Positions 17,201-24,683 of a DNA stretch of 28,873 bases are shown one piece after another. A model generated the notes under the pieces. The model saw only the letters and a program-made list of their open reading frames with translations. It made no database searches and was not told the origin of the DNA. This DNA is from JACRBK01 sp964427955. Lineage in GTDB: Bacteria; Chloroflexota; Anaerolineae; Aggregatilineales; Aggregatilineaceae. Every line of letters begins with the position of its first letter. Within the stretch, counting starts at the first letter, position 1. A program made the translations under genes and the position numbers. The DNA is taken from positions 1 through 28,873 of the forward strand of contig CAYRWY010000023.1 in the NCBI GenBank assembly GCA_964427955.1, in the 5' to 3' direction.

Positions 17201-20200
17201 TGTTCGAAAGCGAGACCCTGGGCCGGTTGGTCCTGAGCTATCCCTTCACGCAGGCGACCCCGAACCTGACGATCTCGTTGGAGGGCAACCGCTCGATTGA
17301 GATCGTGCGCGAGACGCACCGCCCGTTGATCTCGACCGACGTGCTGAACGATCCGGTCTTCGAGCAGGCCTGGGAGGTGTTGAAGCTGCGCGGCACCCGG
17401 TCGCTGATGATCGTCCCGTTGATCGTGGGCGACCAGGTGGTCGGCACCATCGGCCTCGACTCGACCGAGCTGCGCAAGTTCACCGACGCCGAAATCGAAG
17501 TGACCGAGACGATTGCCAGCCAGGCGTCGCTGGCGGTCGAAAAGGCCCGCCTCTACAACGAAACCCTCGGCCTGACGATCTTCAACCAGGCCGTGGTCGA
17601 ATCCATCCAGCAAGGCATCGTCGTGCTGGATCGCGACCTGATCATCCGCCGCGTCAACCACTTCATGACCGTGCGTTACGGCTGGTCGGACGCCGCCGTG
17701 GATCGCGGTTTGTTCGACTACCGGCCCGATTACGGCCAGTTCTTGCGCGCGCCGATGGCCGTGGCGCTCGGCATGGGCGAGCCGCAGGTCCAGTACGAAG
17801 TCGAACGGCGTGACGAGGCGGGCAACCCCTCGATCCGCAACTACTACGTCTACCCGATGCTGGAAAACCGGCAGGTGACCGGCCTGGTGCTGCTGATCGA
17901 GGACGTGTCCGAACGCGCCCGCCTGGAATCCGACCTGGAAACGCGCGCGGTCCAGATGGCGGCGCTGTCCGAAGTGTCCAGCCAGATCACCTCGACCCTG
18001 GAACCGGACCAGGTGATCAACGTCATCCTCGACGCGCTGGACCGGGTGATCCCCTACGACGGCGTGTCGCTGTGGCTGCGCACGGCGGGCCGCGAAGAAC
18101 TGTCGATTGTGGCGGCGCGCGGCTATCGCGATGCCGACGCGACCGGCGTGGACGAACTGCTCGGCCTCAAGGTCGAAATCCCTTACAGCCCGTTGTTCCG
18201 CGAGATGTCCGAGAATGCGCGAGTCATCAACGTGGGCGACGTGGGCGCGGGCGATCCGCGCTTCCCCTACGGCTCCGCCGCCGTGTACAAGAACTGGCTG
18301 GGAGCGCCGCTGATCAGCAAGGGAACCGTGGTGGGCGTGATGGCGCTGGAGAAGCGCGAAACCCAGTTCTATACGCCGCTGCACGAGCAGTTGGCGCTCA
18401 CCTTCGCCAACCAGGCCGCGGTCGCCTTCGACAACGCCCAGTTGTTCCAGGAAACCCGCGAGCGCGCCCAGACCCTCGACGATCAAGCCAAGCGTCTGGC
18501 GCTGCTCAACCGGGTGTCGCTGGCGCTGGCCCAGACGCTCGATCTCGAAAACATCTACGAGATCGCGCTGCGTGAAACGGCCATCGCGCTGGACATCGAA
18601 GAGGGCGCGGCCATCCAGGTCGATCCCGAAAATCCGTTGGGGATCGTGATCGTCGAATACCCACGCGGCGACGCGCCCCCGCAGCAGGTGTACGACCTGG
18701 TGCAGAACGAGGCGATGGATCGCGTGCGCAATGCCTTGATCCCGGTCGTGATCGACAACACCGGCACCGATTCGCTGACCCAGGACCTGCGCAAGATGCT
18801 GCGCCGCGCGGACGTCCAGCGGTCGCTGTTCGTGCCGCTGGTGGTCGGGGGTGACGTGATCGGCGTGCTGCGCCTGGATACGACCATCCAGGAACGCCAG
18901 TTCACCATCGAGCAGATCGAGCTGGCCCAGACCATTGCCAGCCAGGCCGGTGTGGCCGTCCAGAACGCGACGCTGTTCGAGCAGGCAGCCATCCGCCGCA
19001 GCGAGTTGGAAACGCTGTTCGAGTCGGCCCAGGCCACGGCGGTGACGCTGGACCTGGACGAAGTGGTGCGGCGCGTCACCATGCAGATGTTGACGGCGCT
19101 CATCACCGATGCCTGCGCGATCTTCCTGTGGGACGACGTCAACAACCGGCTGGAAGTGCGCGGCGAGATCAGCTCGCGTACGGCGGAAGAAGGCGCCGAT
19201 CAGCGCGGCAAGATGATCAGCCTGCAAGAGTATCCCCTGCGCGAAAAAGCCCTGCGCGAGCGCGAACTGATCATCGTGCGGTCCGACGACGAAGACCTGC
19301 CGCCGGGCGAACAGCAGTTGATGGTCCAGCACAACGCCGCCAGCCGCCTGCTGATCCCGCTGGTAGTCAACGAAATCTCGATCGGGCTGGTCGAAGTCGA
19401 GACGCTCGATCCGGAACGCTATTTCCGCGCCGATACCCTGCGGCTGGCCCGCACGCTCGCCAGCCAGGCCGCCATTTCGATTGAAAACGCCCGTCTCCAG
19501 ACGGAAACGCGGCGCACGGTCGAGGAGCTGTACATCATCAACGACATGTCCGGCGAGTTGTCGTCGGCCAAGAGCCAACAGCAGCTTCTGGACGTGGTCG
19601 ATATGCAGCTTCCCAACCTGATCGACGCGCAGTACATCTACGTGGCGCTCTACGATGCCTCGGCCAAGATGCTCAGCTTCCCGCTGGCGACCTCCATCCT
19701 GGACGACCAGCCGCTCAACCTGCCGGACACGCTGTTCGGCCAGGACGAGTTCTCGTTGATCATCAAGCGCCAGGCACCGCTGCTGCTGGTGGGCGAAAAC
19801 CTGGACCAGGTCCGGCACAGCCTGGGCATCGAGACGATGCTGCCCGAAGCGCGCAGCTTCGTCGGCGTGCCGCTGTTCGCCGGTGACGAGGTGATCGGCG
19901 TGCTGGCCGCGCGTGACGACAAGGCGTCCTTCACCTTCAGCTACAACGACCAGCGTATCCTGAACACGGTGAGCGCGCAGTTGGGTGTCGCCATCCAGAG
20001 CACGCGCCTGTTCCAGCAAACGCTGCAACTGGCCGAAGAACTGGACCGGCGTGTGCGCGAACGCACGGCGGAACTGGAGCAGGAACGCCAGCACATCAGC
20101 ACGCTGTACTCGATTACCACCGAACTGGCGACCAGCCTCGACATGGAACGCCTGTTGAGCCGTTCGCTGCAAATGGTGGCCGAATCGGTCGGCTCGACCG

Positions 20201-21735
20201 AAGGCGCGATCCTGGCGGTGGACCCCATCTCGGACCGGCTGTACTTCCGGGCGCGGTTTGGCACGATGGTAGCGTCCACCCCTGAGGGCGAAGAAAATCT
20301 GTCGATCGGCGCGAACGAAGGGCTGGCCGGCTGGGCGATCCAAAACCGCCAGTCGCTCATCGTGGACAACGTGGACGACGATCCCCGCTGGTTGATGACC
20401 AGCGAAGCGGACAAACGCTCGCATTCGGCCATCGTCTCGCTGATTGAATCGAACGAAGACGTGCTGGGCGTGATCCTGCTGTACGGGGAGAGCGTCCGCG
20501 CCTTCAACAACGATCACCTGCGGCTGGTCACGGCAGCCGCCAACCAGATCGCCAACGCCATGAACAACGCCGAGCTGTACAGCCTGATCCGCGATCAGGC
20601 CGAGCGTCTCGGCTCGATGCTGCGCCAGGAGCAGGTCGAAGCCACCAAGAGCGGCGCTATCCTGGACTCGGTCGCGGACGGCGTGATGGTGACCGACTCG
20701 GAAGGCAAGGTCATCCTGTTCAACAGCGCGGCGGCGCGTATCCTGCGCCTGCCGGTCAAGAACGTGCTGGGCCGCTTGAGCACGGATATTGCCGGACTGT
20801 ACGGCGCGGGCCGCACCCGCTGGGCCGAGACCATTTCCGAATGGATGGTAGACCCGACCGTCCACCAGCCGGGCGAATTCCTGGAAGAGCGCATCACCCT
20901 CGAAGACGAGCGCGTCATCAGCGTGCGCGTCTCGCCGGTGAATATGGGCGATCAATTCCTGGGCACGGTGTCGATCTTCCGTGATATCACGCGCGAAGTC
21001 GAAGTGGACCGGCTCAAGAGCGAATTCGTGGCGACGGTCTCGCACGAACTCCGCACTCCCATGACCTCGATCAAAGGCTATGCCGACCTGCTGTTGTTGG
21101 GCGCGGCGGGCGACATCTCGGAGCAGCAGCACCGCTTCCTGGAGACGATCAAGCAAAACGCGGATCGCCTGAGCATCCTGGTGAACGACCTGCTGGACAT
21201 CTCGCGCATCGACCAGGGCCGCATGGAACTGCGGTTCTCGCCGGTCGAGGTTGCCGACGTGCTGAACGCGGCGGCGGTGCATGTCCGTGCCCGTTCGGAC
21301 GACGAACACCGTCCCATGAATGTGATCATCCGCCTGCCTGAGGATCAGCACTTGACGGTGTGGGGCGATTACGATAAGGTAACCCAGATCGTAAGCAACC
21401 TGGTGGACAACGCCTTCAACTACACCCCCACCAATGGGACGATCACCCTGGCGGCGGTCCCGGCGGACGATCCTGACCAGGTGGTGCTGTCAGTGACCGA
21501 TACCGGCATTGGCATCCAGCCCGATATCGCCGACCGGATTTTCGAGCGGTTCTTCCGGGGTGACGAAGTGCACGAGATGGTGATGGATACCCCCGGCACC
21601 GGTCTGGGTCTGGCGATTGTGCGCGAACTGGTGCAGGTGCATAGCGGCAAAATCTGGTTTGAGAGCGAAGTAGGACAAGGGACCACGTTCTACGTGGAAC
21701 TGCCCACCAAGGCGCTGCAACCCGCCTCGAACTAG
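11293..21735 (+). CDS. Giant hybrid-sensor histidine kinase with about 16 GAF modules
   Basis: A 3480-residue sensor kinase. An N-terminal hydrophobic helix (about 2-20) may anchor it to the membrane, followed by a PAS-like segment (45-140). GAF-type modules lie at about 150-313, 322-487, 497-660, 670-831, 843-997, 1006-1192, 1213-1387, 1400-1560, 1575-1736, 1750-1913 and 1926-2088. A PAS domain (2095-2211) comes next, then GAFs at 2220-2385, 2398-2560, 2571-2735, 2745-2906 and 2935-3096, with a coiled coil near 2907-2933. The transmitter is a PAS (3123-3233), HisKA with His3251 in SHELRTP, and HATPase with the N-box around Asn3373, DTGIGI and GTGLGL. All transmitter motifs are intact. Response-regulator genes flank it on both sides (gaps 61 and 29 nt) and are the obvious phosphotransfer partners. 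The start ATG has a weak AAGGT site. No chromophore-binding Cys could be assigned to any GAF, so the ligands are unknown. Confidence 0.93.
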   Translation: MIEVFLFIIGLVFLAWLYELVQQALKGTDAENLAPPRPVVPLNLMDSDEAVIVSEGRGRIAFANQSARDWFGMNGGVPNLNLMSQHVQPPDALHDLLAGAGHSSFRLGQRQVEAVSHAIPGAEGQRMVIVMREMTASAFQAYTDFDPLRALAILSDISQGVGAGLDMEAMLRLIFRSMEQAIKFDSAETTLWQPQTRTLRSAGRIVVRTVTGALAPSTEFPESVYEVGEGYTGWIAMYRQPLLIHNVATRTDVIPKTYQSDFQSYLGLPLTIGDQFIGTVELTHRDRNAFTQRDLALLQAVSGQIAAAIQSARLNREQSARVAELGGLQQIAEAMGQLGEPAEVYGRLTQRLATLISVELCGVLIYDENEQQFRSQPPFYGVPDALIRHYRLAVLPGTELYTIWHHLPWWFTNEAESPLIQAMGFDDVMQAMRINALALVPMTIGTRRIGLLLVANKRSGDRFTEEDMRTLMTFASQAAVVTENARLYQEEQRRSREFGGLQQIAQAIGVLRNPSELYSQITERIAGLLNAQMCGILLYDSKDRSLVSQQPFFGMDDPETVRFYQLPSPPNGPLARLWQARDTWFANDLRRDPDVPEDLATLAVQVGIHQIIMATLTVGGNRLGIIQAANRADNSDFTADDARLLSIFAGQAAILVDNARLYREMQHRTHEAEGLRAVTEIAAQAVPTLDTVEAVLAAVANVLEVQIVTIALVEESSGQLVIDPAYVLGAKLVDPYRIDAYAPGFEESVMISRQPLISQDLRSDARVLPPYRDLIQQLNLTNAVQVPLVIQDRSIGELTAANRTTDEPYADTDLQLLTSLSSQIAAMLDRMHLYASTDQDLRARVQELDALGRVSHELSQTIELDRILDVIRQEALRSTNANAATIVLLTDRDDWHSPEQPEVERRFGEGRTLRDLAPVERASILRNDVIRIDDYQGTDFIPRPAKTRSSLVVPIVFGELVIGTLHLYSTTAQAFDQRVVDFAVSLTDQATVAIGNYRRYQEQLTSNRALRVRAERMGRIFEMGELFRQGASLDELLEEVAHSIQETVNFNVVLISLVDERAAALRRTAQAGLPLAVFQQLQATLPPLDQARSLMQDQYRVSNSYFLPAERAEALREGLPVYQILQERMGTSPRAWDPEDLMLVPVYGANRRLLGLISVDEPQSGRRPDLNTVEALEVFANQAAFFIENYRLLERIQQEAEATRRERDRLAQLHLVASEIQRAPDVPSRLQVVANGIHDAGWGHVVITLRDENLEATALIQAGFTPEEAIRLSDEVQIGEIWRTWINDLGFYELKLGAGYYMRYNQPWVVKNVLKGREVQPAVAADDEWHPQDVLYLLLVGQDQKRIIGIIAMTDPADGQVPTEASLQPFELFASQAAAAIETTRLYQETVRAAEQEQRLNEVMEAVSASISPEAVIQVVGRGLQQMVPFTRMSVALYSAATNQFDILGTEIALDTSVTVVKDQPIPLDKTATGQAFIDTKPHLFQMPDPAVEKYTDLHEWYESGERSTLLVPMTSAGQIVGVLRLGSELANAFGFQENLDLIQRLANLSAVSLENARLFEQAQQRAAELDDQARRLTLINRIASLLAQSLDSQEIYRIALNELQAVLGAQYGGVAIFENEASAVLALDTHPAVSTPGAIHLSLANNQAMDLVRSTHHPVYAEDALSDPRFEATRDLLRARGTRSLIIIPLAVSGRVIGTIGLDFVDRHLFTDVEIELSETIASQVAVALDKASLLSETERRAIALNEQTRRLTSLNRMSARLAQTLDPQEIYRIVLQEIQEAIGCQYSGLMLLDADGATSRLVLSTHPMDVPLPDLAIPVKGNPVAEYMMATSQPVIAEDVLHDPRFEALWAVEEARDTRAMMIVPVIMNERLIGTIGLDSSHARQFTPEEIELALTASNQAAVAIENARLFTEAQRHAIEMDAQAQRLALINRVSGRLAQSLDPQEIYGIVLSELADILRVQMAGLVLFESETLGRLVLSYPFTQATPNLTISLEGNRSIEIVRETHRPLISTDVLNDPVFEQAWEVLKLRGTRSLMIVPLIVGDQVVGTIGLDSTELRKFTDAEIEVTETIASQASLAVEKARLYNETLGLTIFNQAVVESIQQGIVVLDRDLIIRRVNHFMTVRYGWSDAAVDRGLFDYRPDYGQFLRAPMAVALGMGEPQVQYEVERRDEAGNPSIRNYYVYPMLENRQVTGLVLLIEDVSERARLESDLETRAVQMAALSEVSSQITSTLEPDQVINVILDALDRVIPYDGVSLWLRTAGREELSIVAARGYRDADATGVDELLGLKVEIPYSPLFREMSENARVINVGDVGAGDPRFPYGSAAVYKNWLGAPLISKGTVVGVMALEKRETQFYTPLHEQLALTFANQAAVAFDNAQLFQETRERAQTLDDQAKRLALLNRVSLALAQTLDLENIYEIALRETAIALDIEEGAAIQVDPENPLGIVIVEYPRGDAPPQQVYDLVQNEAMDRVRNALIPVVIDNTGTDSLTQDLRKMLRRADVQRSLFVPLVVGGDVIGVLRLDTTIQERQFTIEQIELAQTIASQAGVAVQNATLFEQAAIRRSELETLFESAQATAVTLDLDEVVRRVTMQMLTALITDACAIFLWDDVNNRLEVRGEISSRTAEEGADQRGKMISLQEYPLREKALRERELIIVRSDDEDLPPGEQQLMVQHNAASRLLIPLVVNEISIGLVEVETLDPERYFRADTLRLARTLASQAAISIENARLQTETRRTVEELYIINDMSGELSSAKSQQQLLDVVDMQLPNLIDAQYIYVALYDASAKMLSFPLATSILDDQPLNLPDTLFGQDEFSLIIKRQAPLLLVGENLDQVRHSLGIETMLPEARSFVGVPLFAGDEVIGVLAARDDKASFTFSYNDQRILNTVSAQLGVAIQSTRLFQQTLQLAEELDRRVRERTAELEQERQHISTLYSITTELATSLDMERLLSRSLQMVAESVGSTEGAILAVDPISDRLYFRARFGTMVASTPEGEENLSIGANEGLAGWAIQNRQSLIVDNVDDDPRWLMTSEADKRSHSAIVSLIESNEDVLGVILLYGESVRAFNNDHLRLVTAAANQIANAMNNAELYSLIRDQAERLGSMLRQEQVEATKSGAILDSVADGVMVTDSEGKVILFNSAAARILRLPVKNVLGRLSTDIAGLYGAGRTRWAETISEWMVDPTVHQPGEFLEERITLEDERVISVRVSPVNMGDQFLGTVSIFRDITREVEVDRLKSEFVATVSHELRTPMTSIKGYADLLLLGAAGDISEQQHRFLETIKQNADRLSILVNDLLDISRIDQGRMELRFSPVEVADVLNAAAVHVRARSDDEHRPMNVIIRLPEDQHLTVWGDYDKVTQIVSNLVDNAFNYTPTNGTITLAAVPADDPDQVVLSVTDTGIGIQPDIADRIFERFFRGDEVHEMVMDTPGTGLGLAIVRELVQVHSGKIWFESEVGQGTTFYVELPTKALQPASN
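16018..17560 (+). repeat. Three tandem, closely related GAF units inside the kinase gene
   Basis: The units start at R(R/Q)L(T/A)xxNR motifs at residues 1576, 1752 and 1929, a spacing of 176 and 177 residues. They share the block DxQEIYxI, an acidic-D-(P)xFE stretch, GTRS-like motifs, VGTIGLD and a final TIASQ/ASNQ. Stretches of DNA such as CAGGAAATCTACCGGATCG recur. A fourth, more distant relative begins at residue 2401. This is a sign of recent internal duplication. Confidence 0.75.
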
Positions 21736-21764
21736 GTGCATTACACGGGAGCAGTTTATTATCG

Positions 21765-22142
21765 ATGGCGAAAATCTTGATTGCAGAAGACGAGCGCGAC
21801 ATTCGTGATCTGATCGAGTTCACTCTCAGGTATGCCGGACATGACGTGGTCAAGGCCGCGAATGGGGCGGAGGCGGTCGAACTGGCTCCGCAGGCGAAGC
21901 CCGATCTGATTCTGCTGGATGTACGGATGCCGCGGATGACGGGCTATGAAGCGTGCCGCGCTCTCAAAGCGATTGAAGAGGTGAAGAATATCCCGATTGT
22001 GTTTCTCTCGGCCAAGGGGCAGCAGTCCGAGATGGAAACCGGGATCGATGCAGGGGCCTATGATTATATTCTCAAGCCGTTTGCGCCGGATTACCTGGCG
22101 AAGCGGGTTTCCGAAATATTGACCAAATTTGGGATTGGCTGA
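21765..22142 (+). CDS. Single-domain response regulator (CheY/DivK-like)
   Basis: A 125-residue stand-alone REC domain. Asp9/Glu10 form the acidic pocket, Asp52 (LLDVRMP) is the phospho-acceptor, Ser82 replaces the Thr/Ser switch residue, and Lys104 is in LKPF. There is no output domain, so it must signal by protein contact or act as a phosphate sink or shuttle. It starts 29 nt after the giant kinase stop codon, and a GGGAG stretch (about 21748-21752) may serve as ribosome-binding site. It lies 17 nt before the hydrolase gene. It is the likely phosphotransfer partner of the kinase, perhaps relaying to, or competing with, the REC-GGDEF-like protein encoded at the head of the operon. Confidence 0.93.
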   Translation: MAKILIAEDERDIRDLIEFTLRYAGHDVVKAANGAEAVELAPQAKPDLILLDVRMPRMTGYEACRALKAIEEVKNIPIVFLSAKGQQSEMETGIDAGAYDYILKPFAPDYLAKRVSEILTKFGIG

Positions 22143-22159
22143 AGTCTTGGGGCGCGTCC

Positions 22160-23479
22160 ATGAGCGCAATTACAATCGAAAATGATCTGGTCCATTACGA
22201 AGTCCTGGGACGGGGCCGCCCGGTGATTCTCCTGCACGGCTGGCTCGGATCGTGGCGGTATTGGATTCCGGCCATGCAGCAGTTGAGCATGAAATATCGC
22301 ACGTACGCCCTGGATTTCTGGGGCTTTGGGGATTCGGGCCGCGATGCGCGGCGCTATGATTTTGCGTCCCAGGTGCTGCTGCTGGACCAATTCATGGACA
22401 AGCTGGGGATCGCCAAGGCGGCCCTGGTCGGCCATGACCTGGGGGCGGCGGTCGCCGCCCGGTATGCCGTCCAGCACCCGGATCGCGTGCCGCGCCTGAT
22501 GGTCGTCAGCCCGCCGCTGTTCTGGATGGCGCCTAAAGCCACGCCGCTGACGTCCAACCCGGCTCCGCGCGCGATCCCGCCGGTCGTGACGCCGCCAGCC
22601 GCCCCGGCGGCGGGAACGCCTACACCGGCTGCGCCTGCGACGCCGGCTGCGGCGGCACCCGCGGCACCGTCTGCGACGCCCACGGTACCGCCTGCGAATG
22701 CGGCGCCGTCGCTGACGCTGTCTACGCCCACGGGCGTTCCGGCGTCCGCCATTCCTGAACCTCCCCCGGACCCGGTCAATCCGGATGCCGAAACGGTGCC
22801 CTGGCGCACCGAAGAAATGAAGGCTCGCATCCGCGCCGCGCTGGAACGGCGGGTGGCGGCGGTCGATGTGCCGCCCGCCCGGCCTCCTGAGCCGGGGCCG
22901 AAGTCCCCGCGGGATGCCGCGACGCTGCCCACCGATCAACCGGCCAAAGATATATCCACGGCGCCGGTGCCCCTGCCAGAGCCGCTCGCGGCGGTGCCTG
23001 CCATGCCCAAGCTGAATTACGTGCCCGAACCGGCCAGCGGACAGGTCCAGAATGCTAACCCGCTCAAGGATTTCTTGCAGACGGTGGACCGCCTGGAACT
23101 GCTCAAGCGGCACGTCGATCCGGGATCGGATCACGAAAAGCTTAAGTCCGAGGTCGAAAAGGCCGACACGGTGGCGGTGGCGATGAGTGTCGACTCCTTT
23201 GTCGACGTGGATACCCTGCGCGACTTGCAGGCTCTGCCGGTGCCGTGCGTGACGGTCTACGGCGCGACCGACACCTTTTTGCCCGCGCCGGATGCGCGCA
23301 TGATCAGCAACCTGGTCGAAGGGCGCTCGATCTTCCATACCATCTCGATGGATGGCACGCGCCACTTCCCGATGCTCGAAAATATCGCCGGGTTCACCCG
23401 CCTGGTGCTGGACTTCCTCGAAGCGCCTGACGTGACGAAGCTGTCGATCAAGGAAACCTGGGAACGGCGCGTGAGATAG
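22160..23479 (+). CDS. Alpha/beta hydrolase with Asp nucleophile and Pro/Ala-rich insertion
   Basis: A 439-residue protein. The N-terminal core carries the oxyanion motif LLHGW (24-28) and a nucleophile elbow GHDLG with Asp93, as in haloalkane dehalogenases and epoxide hydrolases, instead of the usual Ser. The C-terminal core supplies Asp371 (GATDTF) and His402 (TRHFP), completing a triad. Where a helical cap is expected there is a low-complexity region (about 126-285) very rich in Pro, Ala and Thr, followed by a charged helical stretch (about 300-345). The likely activity is hydrolysis through an alkyl-enzyme ester, but substrate and even activity are uncertain. The gene is 17 nt downstream of the single-domain response regulator and just before a terminator, so it appears to be the last gene of the signalling operon. 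No signal peptide is seen. Confidence 0.85.
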   Translation: MSAITIENDLVHYEVLGRGRPVILLHGWLGSWRYWIPAMQQLSMKYRTYALDFWGFGDSGRDARRYDFASQVLLLDQFMDKLGIAKAALVGHDLGAAVAARYAVQHPDRVPRLMVVSPPLFWMAPKATPLTSNPAPRAIPPVVTPPAAPAAGTPTPAAPATPAAAAPAAPSATPTVPPANAAPSLTLSTPTGVPASAIPEPPPDPVNPDAETVPWRTEEMKARIRAALERRVAAVDVPPARPPEPGPKSPRDAATLPTDQPAKDISTAPVPLPEPLAAVPAMPKLNYVPEPASGQVQNANPLKDFLQTVDRLELLKRHVDPGSDHEKLKSEVEKADTVAVAMSVDSFVDVDTLRDLQALPVPCVTVYGATDTFLPAPDARMISNLVEGRSIFHTISMDGTRHFPMLENIAGFTRLVLDFLEAPDVTKLSIKETWERRVR

Positions 23480-23510
23480 CGGTCAGTCTTCAGCGATCCG
23501 TCAAGAACAA

Positions 23511-23540
23511 AAAATCCCCCTCCGCCCGGTGGGGGATTTT
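23511..23540. terminator. Strong bidirectional rho-independent terminator
   Basis: A perfect 10-bp stem AAAATCCCCC (23511-23520) with GGGGGATTTT (23531-23540) and a 10-nt loop. The A-run on one side and the T-run on the other let it work in both directions. It sits between the convergent genes ending at 23479 (+) and 23637 (-), closing the signalling operon. Confidence 0.9.
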
Positions 23541-23578
23541 CGTTTCTTCAACGCGGGCGCGGCGAGCGGGTAGGGCGC

Positions 23579-23637
23579 GGTGGAAACGTCGTCGTAGGGG
23601 CTGCGCCCTGTTTTGAAAAACCGAAAATTACCCCTCT
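23579..23637. repeat. Second dispersed repeat, copy near 23.6 kb
   Basis: The order GGTGGAAACGTCGTCGTAG, GGGCTGCGCCC, TTTTGAAAAACCGAAAATT, CCCCTC parallels the stretch at 27414-27482 (GGCGGAAAACGTCCGTATAG, GGGCGCCGC, TTTGAAAAAATGAAAATGG, CCCTC). Both lie directly downstream of a gene, here the minus-strand one ending at 23637. Confidence 0.6.
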
Positions 23638-24566
23638 CAATGCCTGTCCGCCCAGCGCCCGAAGGCGTGCAGCGTCTTGAGCGTCTCCAGTGTGATGACG
23701 CCTTTCCACTCGCGCTCGGCCACCGGCCAGACGTCGGAAAACAACCCGCCCCAGCTCCAATTGGGCAGCCACGCGCCGTCCGCACTCTGGTGCTCGATCT
23801 CGTAATCCAGGTTGACGCTGATCGGACCGGTGTAGGTATCGGCGAAGGGGTCTGCCGGGTGCTTGACCAGCTTCAGGGGTTTCATCACGTAGCCGCCCCA
23901 CGTGGCTGGATCGGGCGCGATCATCTGGCCCGCGACCGGCGCGATCCGGTTCAGCAGCCGCGCGCGCCACGTCTCCGGCAGGGTGGGGACGGTCGCCAGG
24001 CGCACGTAGCACAGCAGGCTGTCGTAGGCGCTGGGCGGCAGGGCCTCCGGCAGGTTTTCCAGGCGAGTGACGACCGACTCGATCAGCCGGTCGCGCAGGT
24101 CGGCGGGGACCAGGTCGGCGTACAGGAAAAAGTAGCCCGCGATTTCCGGGCGGGGATTGTCGAGATGCCGCGTGAGGTCGGGATTGTACACCCACCAGGG
24201 CGCATGAGGCGCGGTGTCGGCGTTGGGCGGGATGATCGTCCAGGCGAGGTGCGCCGGATCGAGGGTGTTCAGCAGGTAGCGCAGCGCGCCCCGCACCAAC
24301 GGGTGATCGGAGCCGATCTCCAACTCGCGCAGGATTTGTAAGGCGGTGGTCGTCGCCAGCGCCGACGAGTCCGGCAGCCGGAAATCGGGTTCGAGCGCCT
24401 GGCCGAAACCGCCGTCCGGATTTTGGAAGACCGCCAGCGCGTCCAGGACGGCCTCGCGCGGGCCGGATTGGAAATGGTAGGCATAGCGGGCCTGTTCGAG
24501 CGGGCGGGCGTGCTGTTCGAGATAGGATCGGGCCTGACGTTGGGCTGTCGTGGTGAGCGTGCGCAT
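23637..24566 (-). CDS. Alpha/alpha-toroid (terpene cyclase/prenyltransferase-fold) protein
   Basis: A 309-residue protein with QW-like repeats typical of the squalene-cyclase/prenyltransferase alpha-toroid fold: QNPDGGFG (48-55) and QSADGAW (260-266), with a WSWGG segment close behind. Full squalene-hopene cyclases are about twice this length and have a DxDD catalytic motif, which is absent here, so cyclase activity is unlikely; a binding or so far undefined enzymatic role is more plausible. No signal peptide or membrane helix is seen. It has its own good promoter (24602-24630), and a GGGAGAAG site just precedes the ATG at 24566. It is convergent with the signalling operon and divergent from the alpha-solenoid gene. 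Confidence 0.75.
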   Translation of the reverse strand: MRTLTTTAQRQARSYLEQHARPLEQARYAYHFQSGPREAVLDALAVFQNPDGGFGQALEPDFRLPDSSALATTTALQILRELEIGSDHPLVRGALRYLLNTLDPAHLAWTIIPPNADTAPHAPWWVYNPDLTRHLDNPRPEIAGYFFLYADLVPADLRDRLIESVVTRLENLPEALPPSAYDSLLCYVRLATVPTLPETWRARLLNRIAPVAGQMIAPDPATWGGYVMKPLKLVKHPADPFADTYTGPISVNLDYEIEHQSADGAWLPNWSWGGLFSDVWPVAEREWKGVITLETLKTLHAFGRWADRH

Positions 24567-24601
24567 GTTCTTCTCCCATAGACCGCATGTTCTATTGAAA
24601 G

Positions 24602-24630
24602 AGTATATCCCGCCCGAACAGGACGGTCAA
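24602..24630 (-). promoter_or_regulatory. Sigma70-type promoter of the alpha-toroid gene
   Basis: On the minus strand TTGACC (24630-24625) and TATACT (24607-24602) are separated by exactly 17 nt, giving a short leader of about 30 nt to the ATG at 24566. Confidence 0.78.
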
Positions 24631-24683
24631 ATCGCCAATGCACCCCTGACTAGCGGACGGTATCGCGATAGAGACATCAGCGT

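Noticed and set aside
12718..21351. Minus-strand open frame of 2877 codons antisense to the giant kinase
   Set aside because: It is in codon register with the sense gene, so its openness follows from avoidance of TTA, CTA and TCA; it ends where a TCA serine codon occurs at 12718-12720. The translation is rich in Arg, His, Gln and Asp with no recognisable domain.
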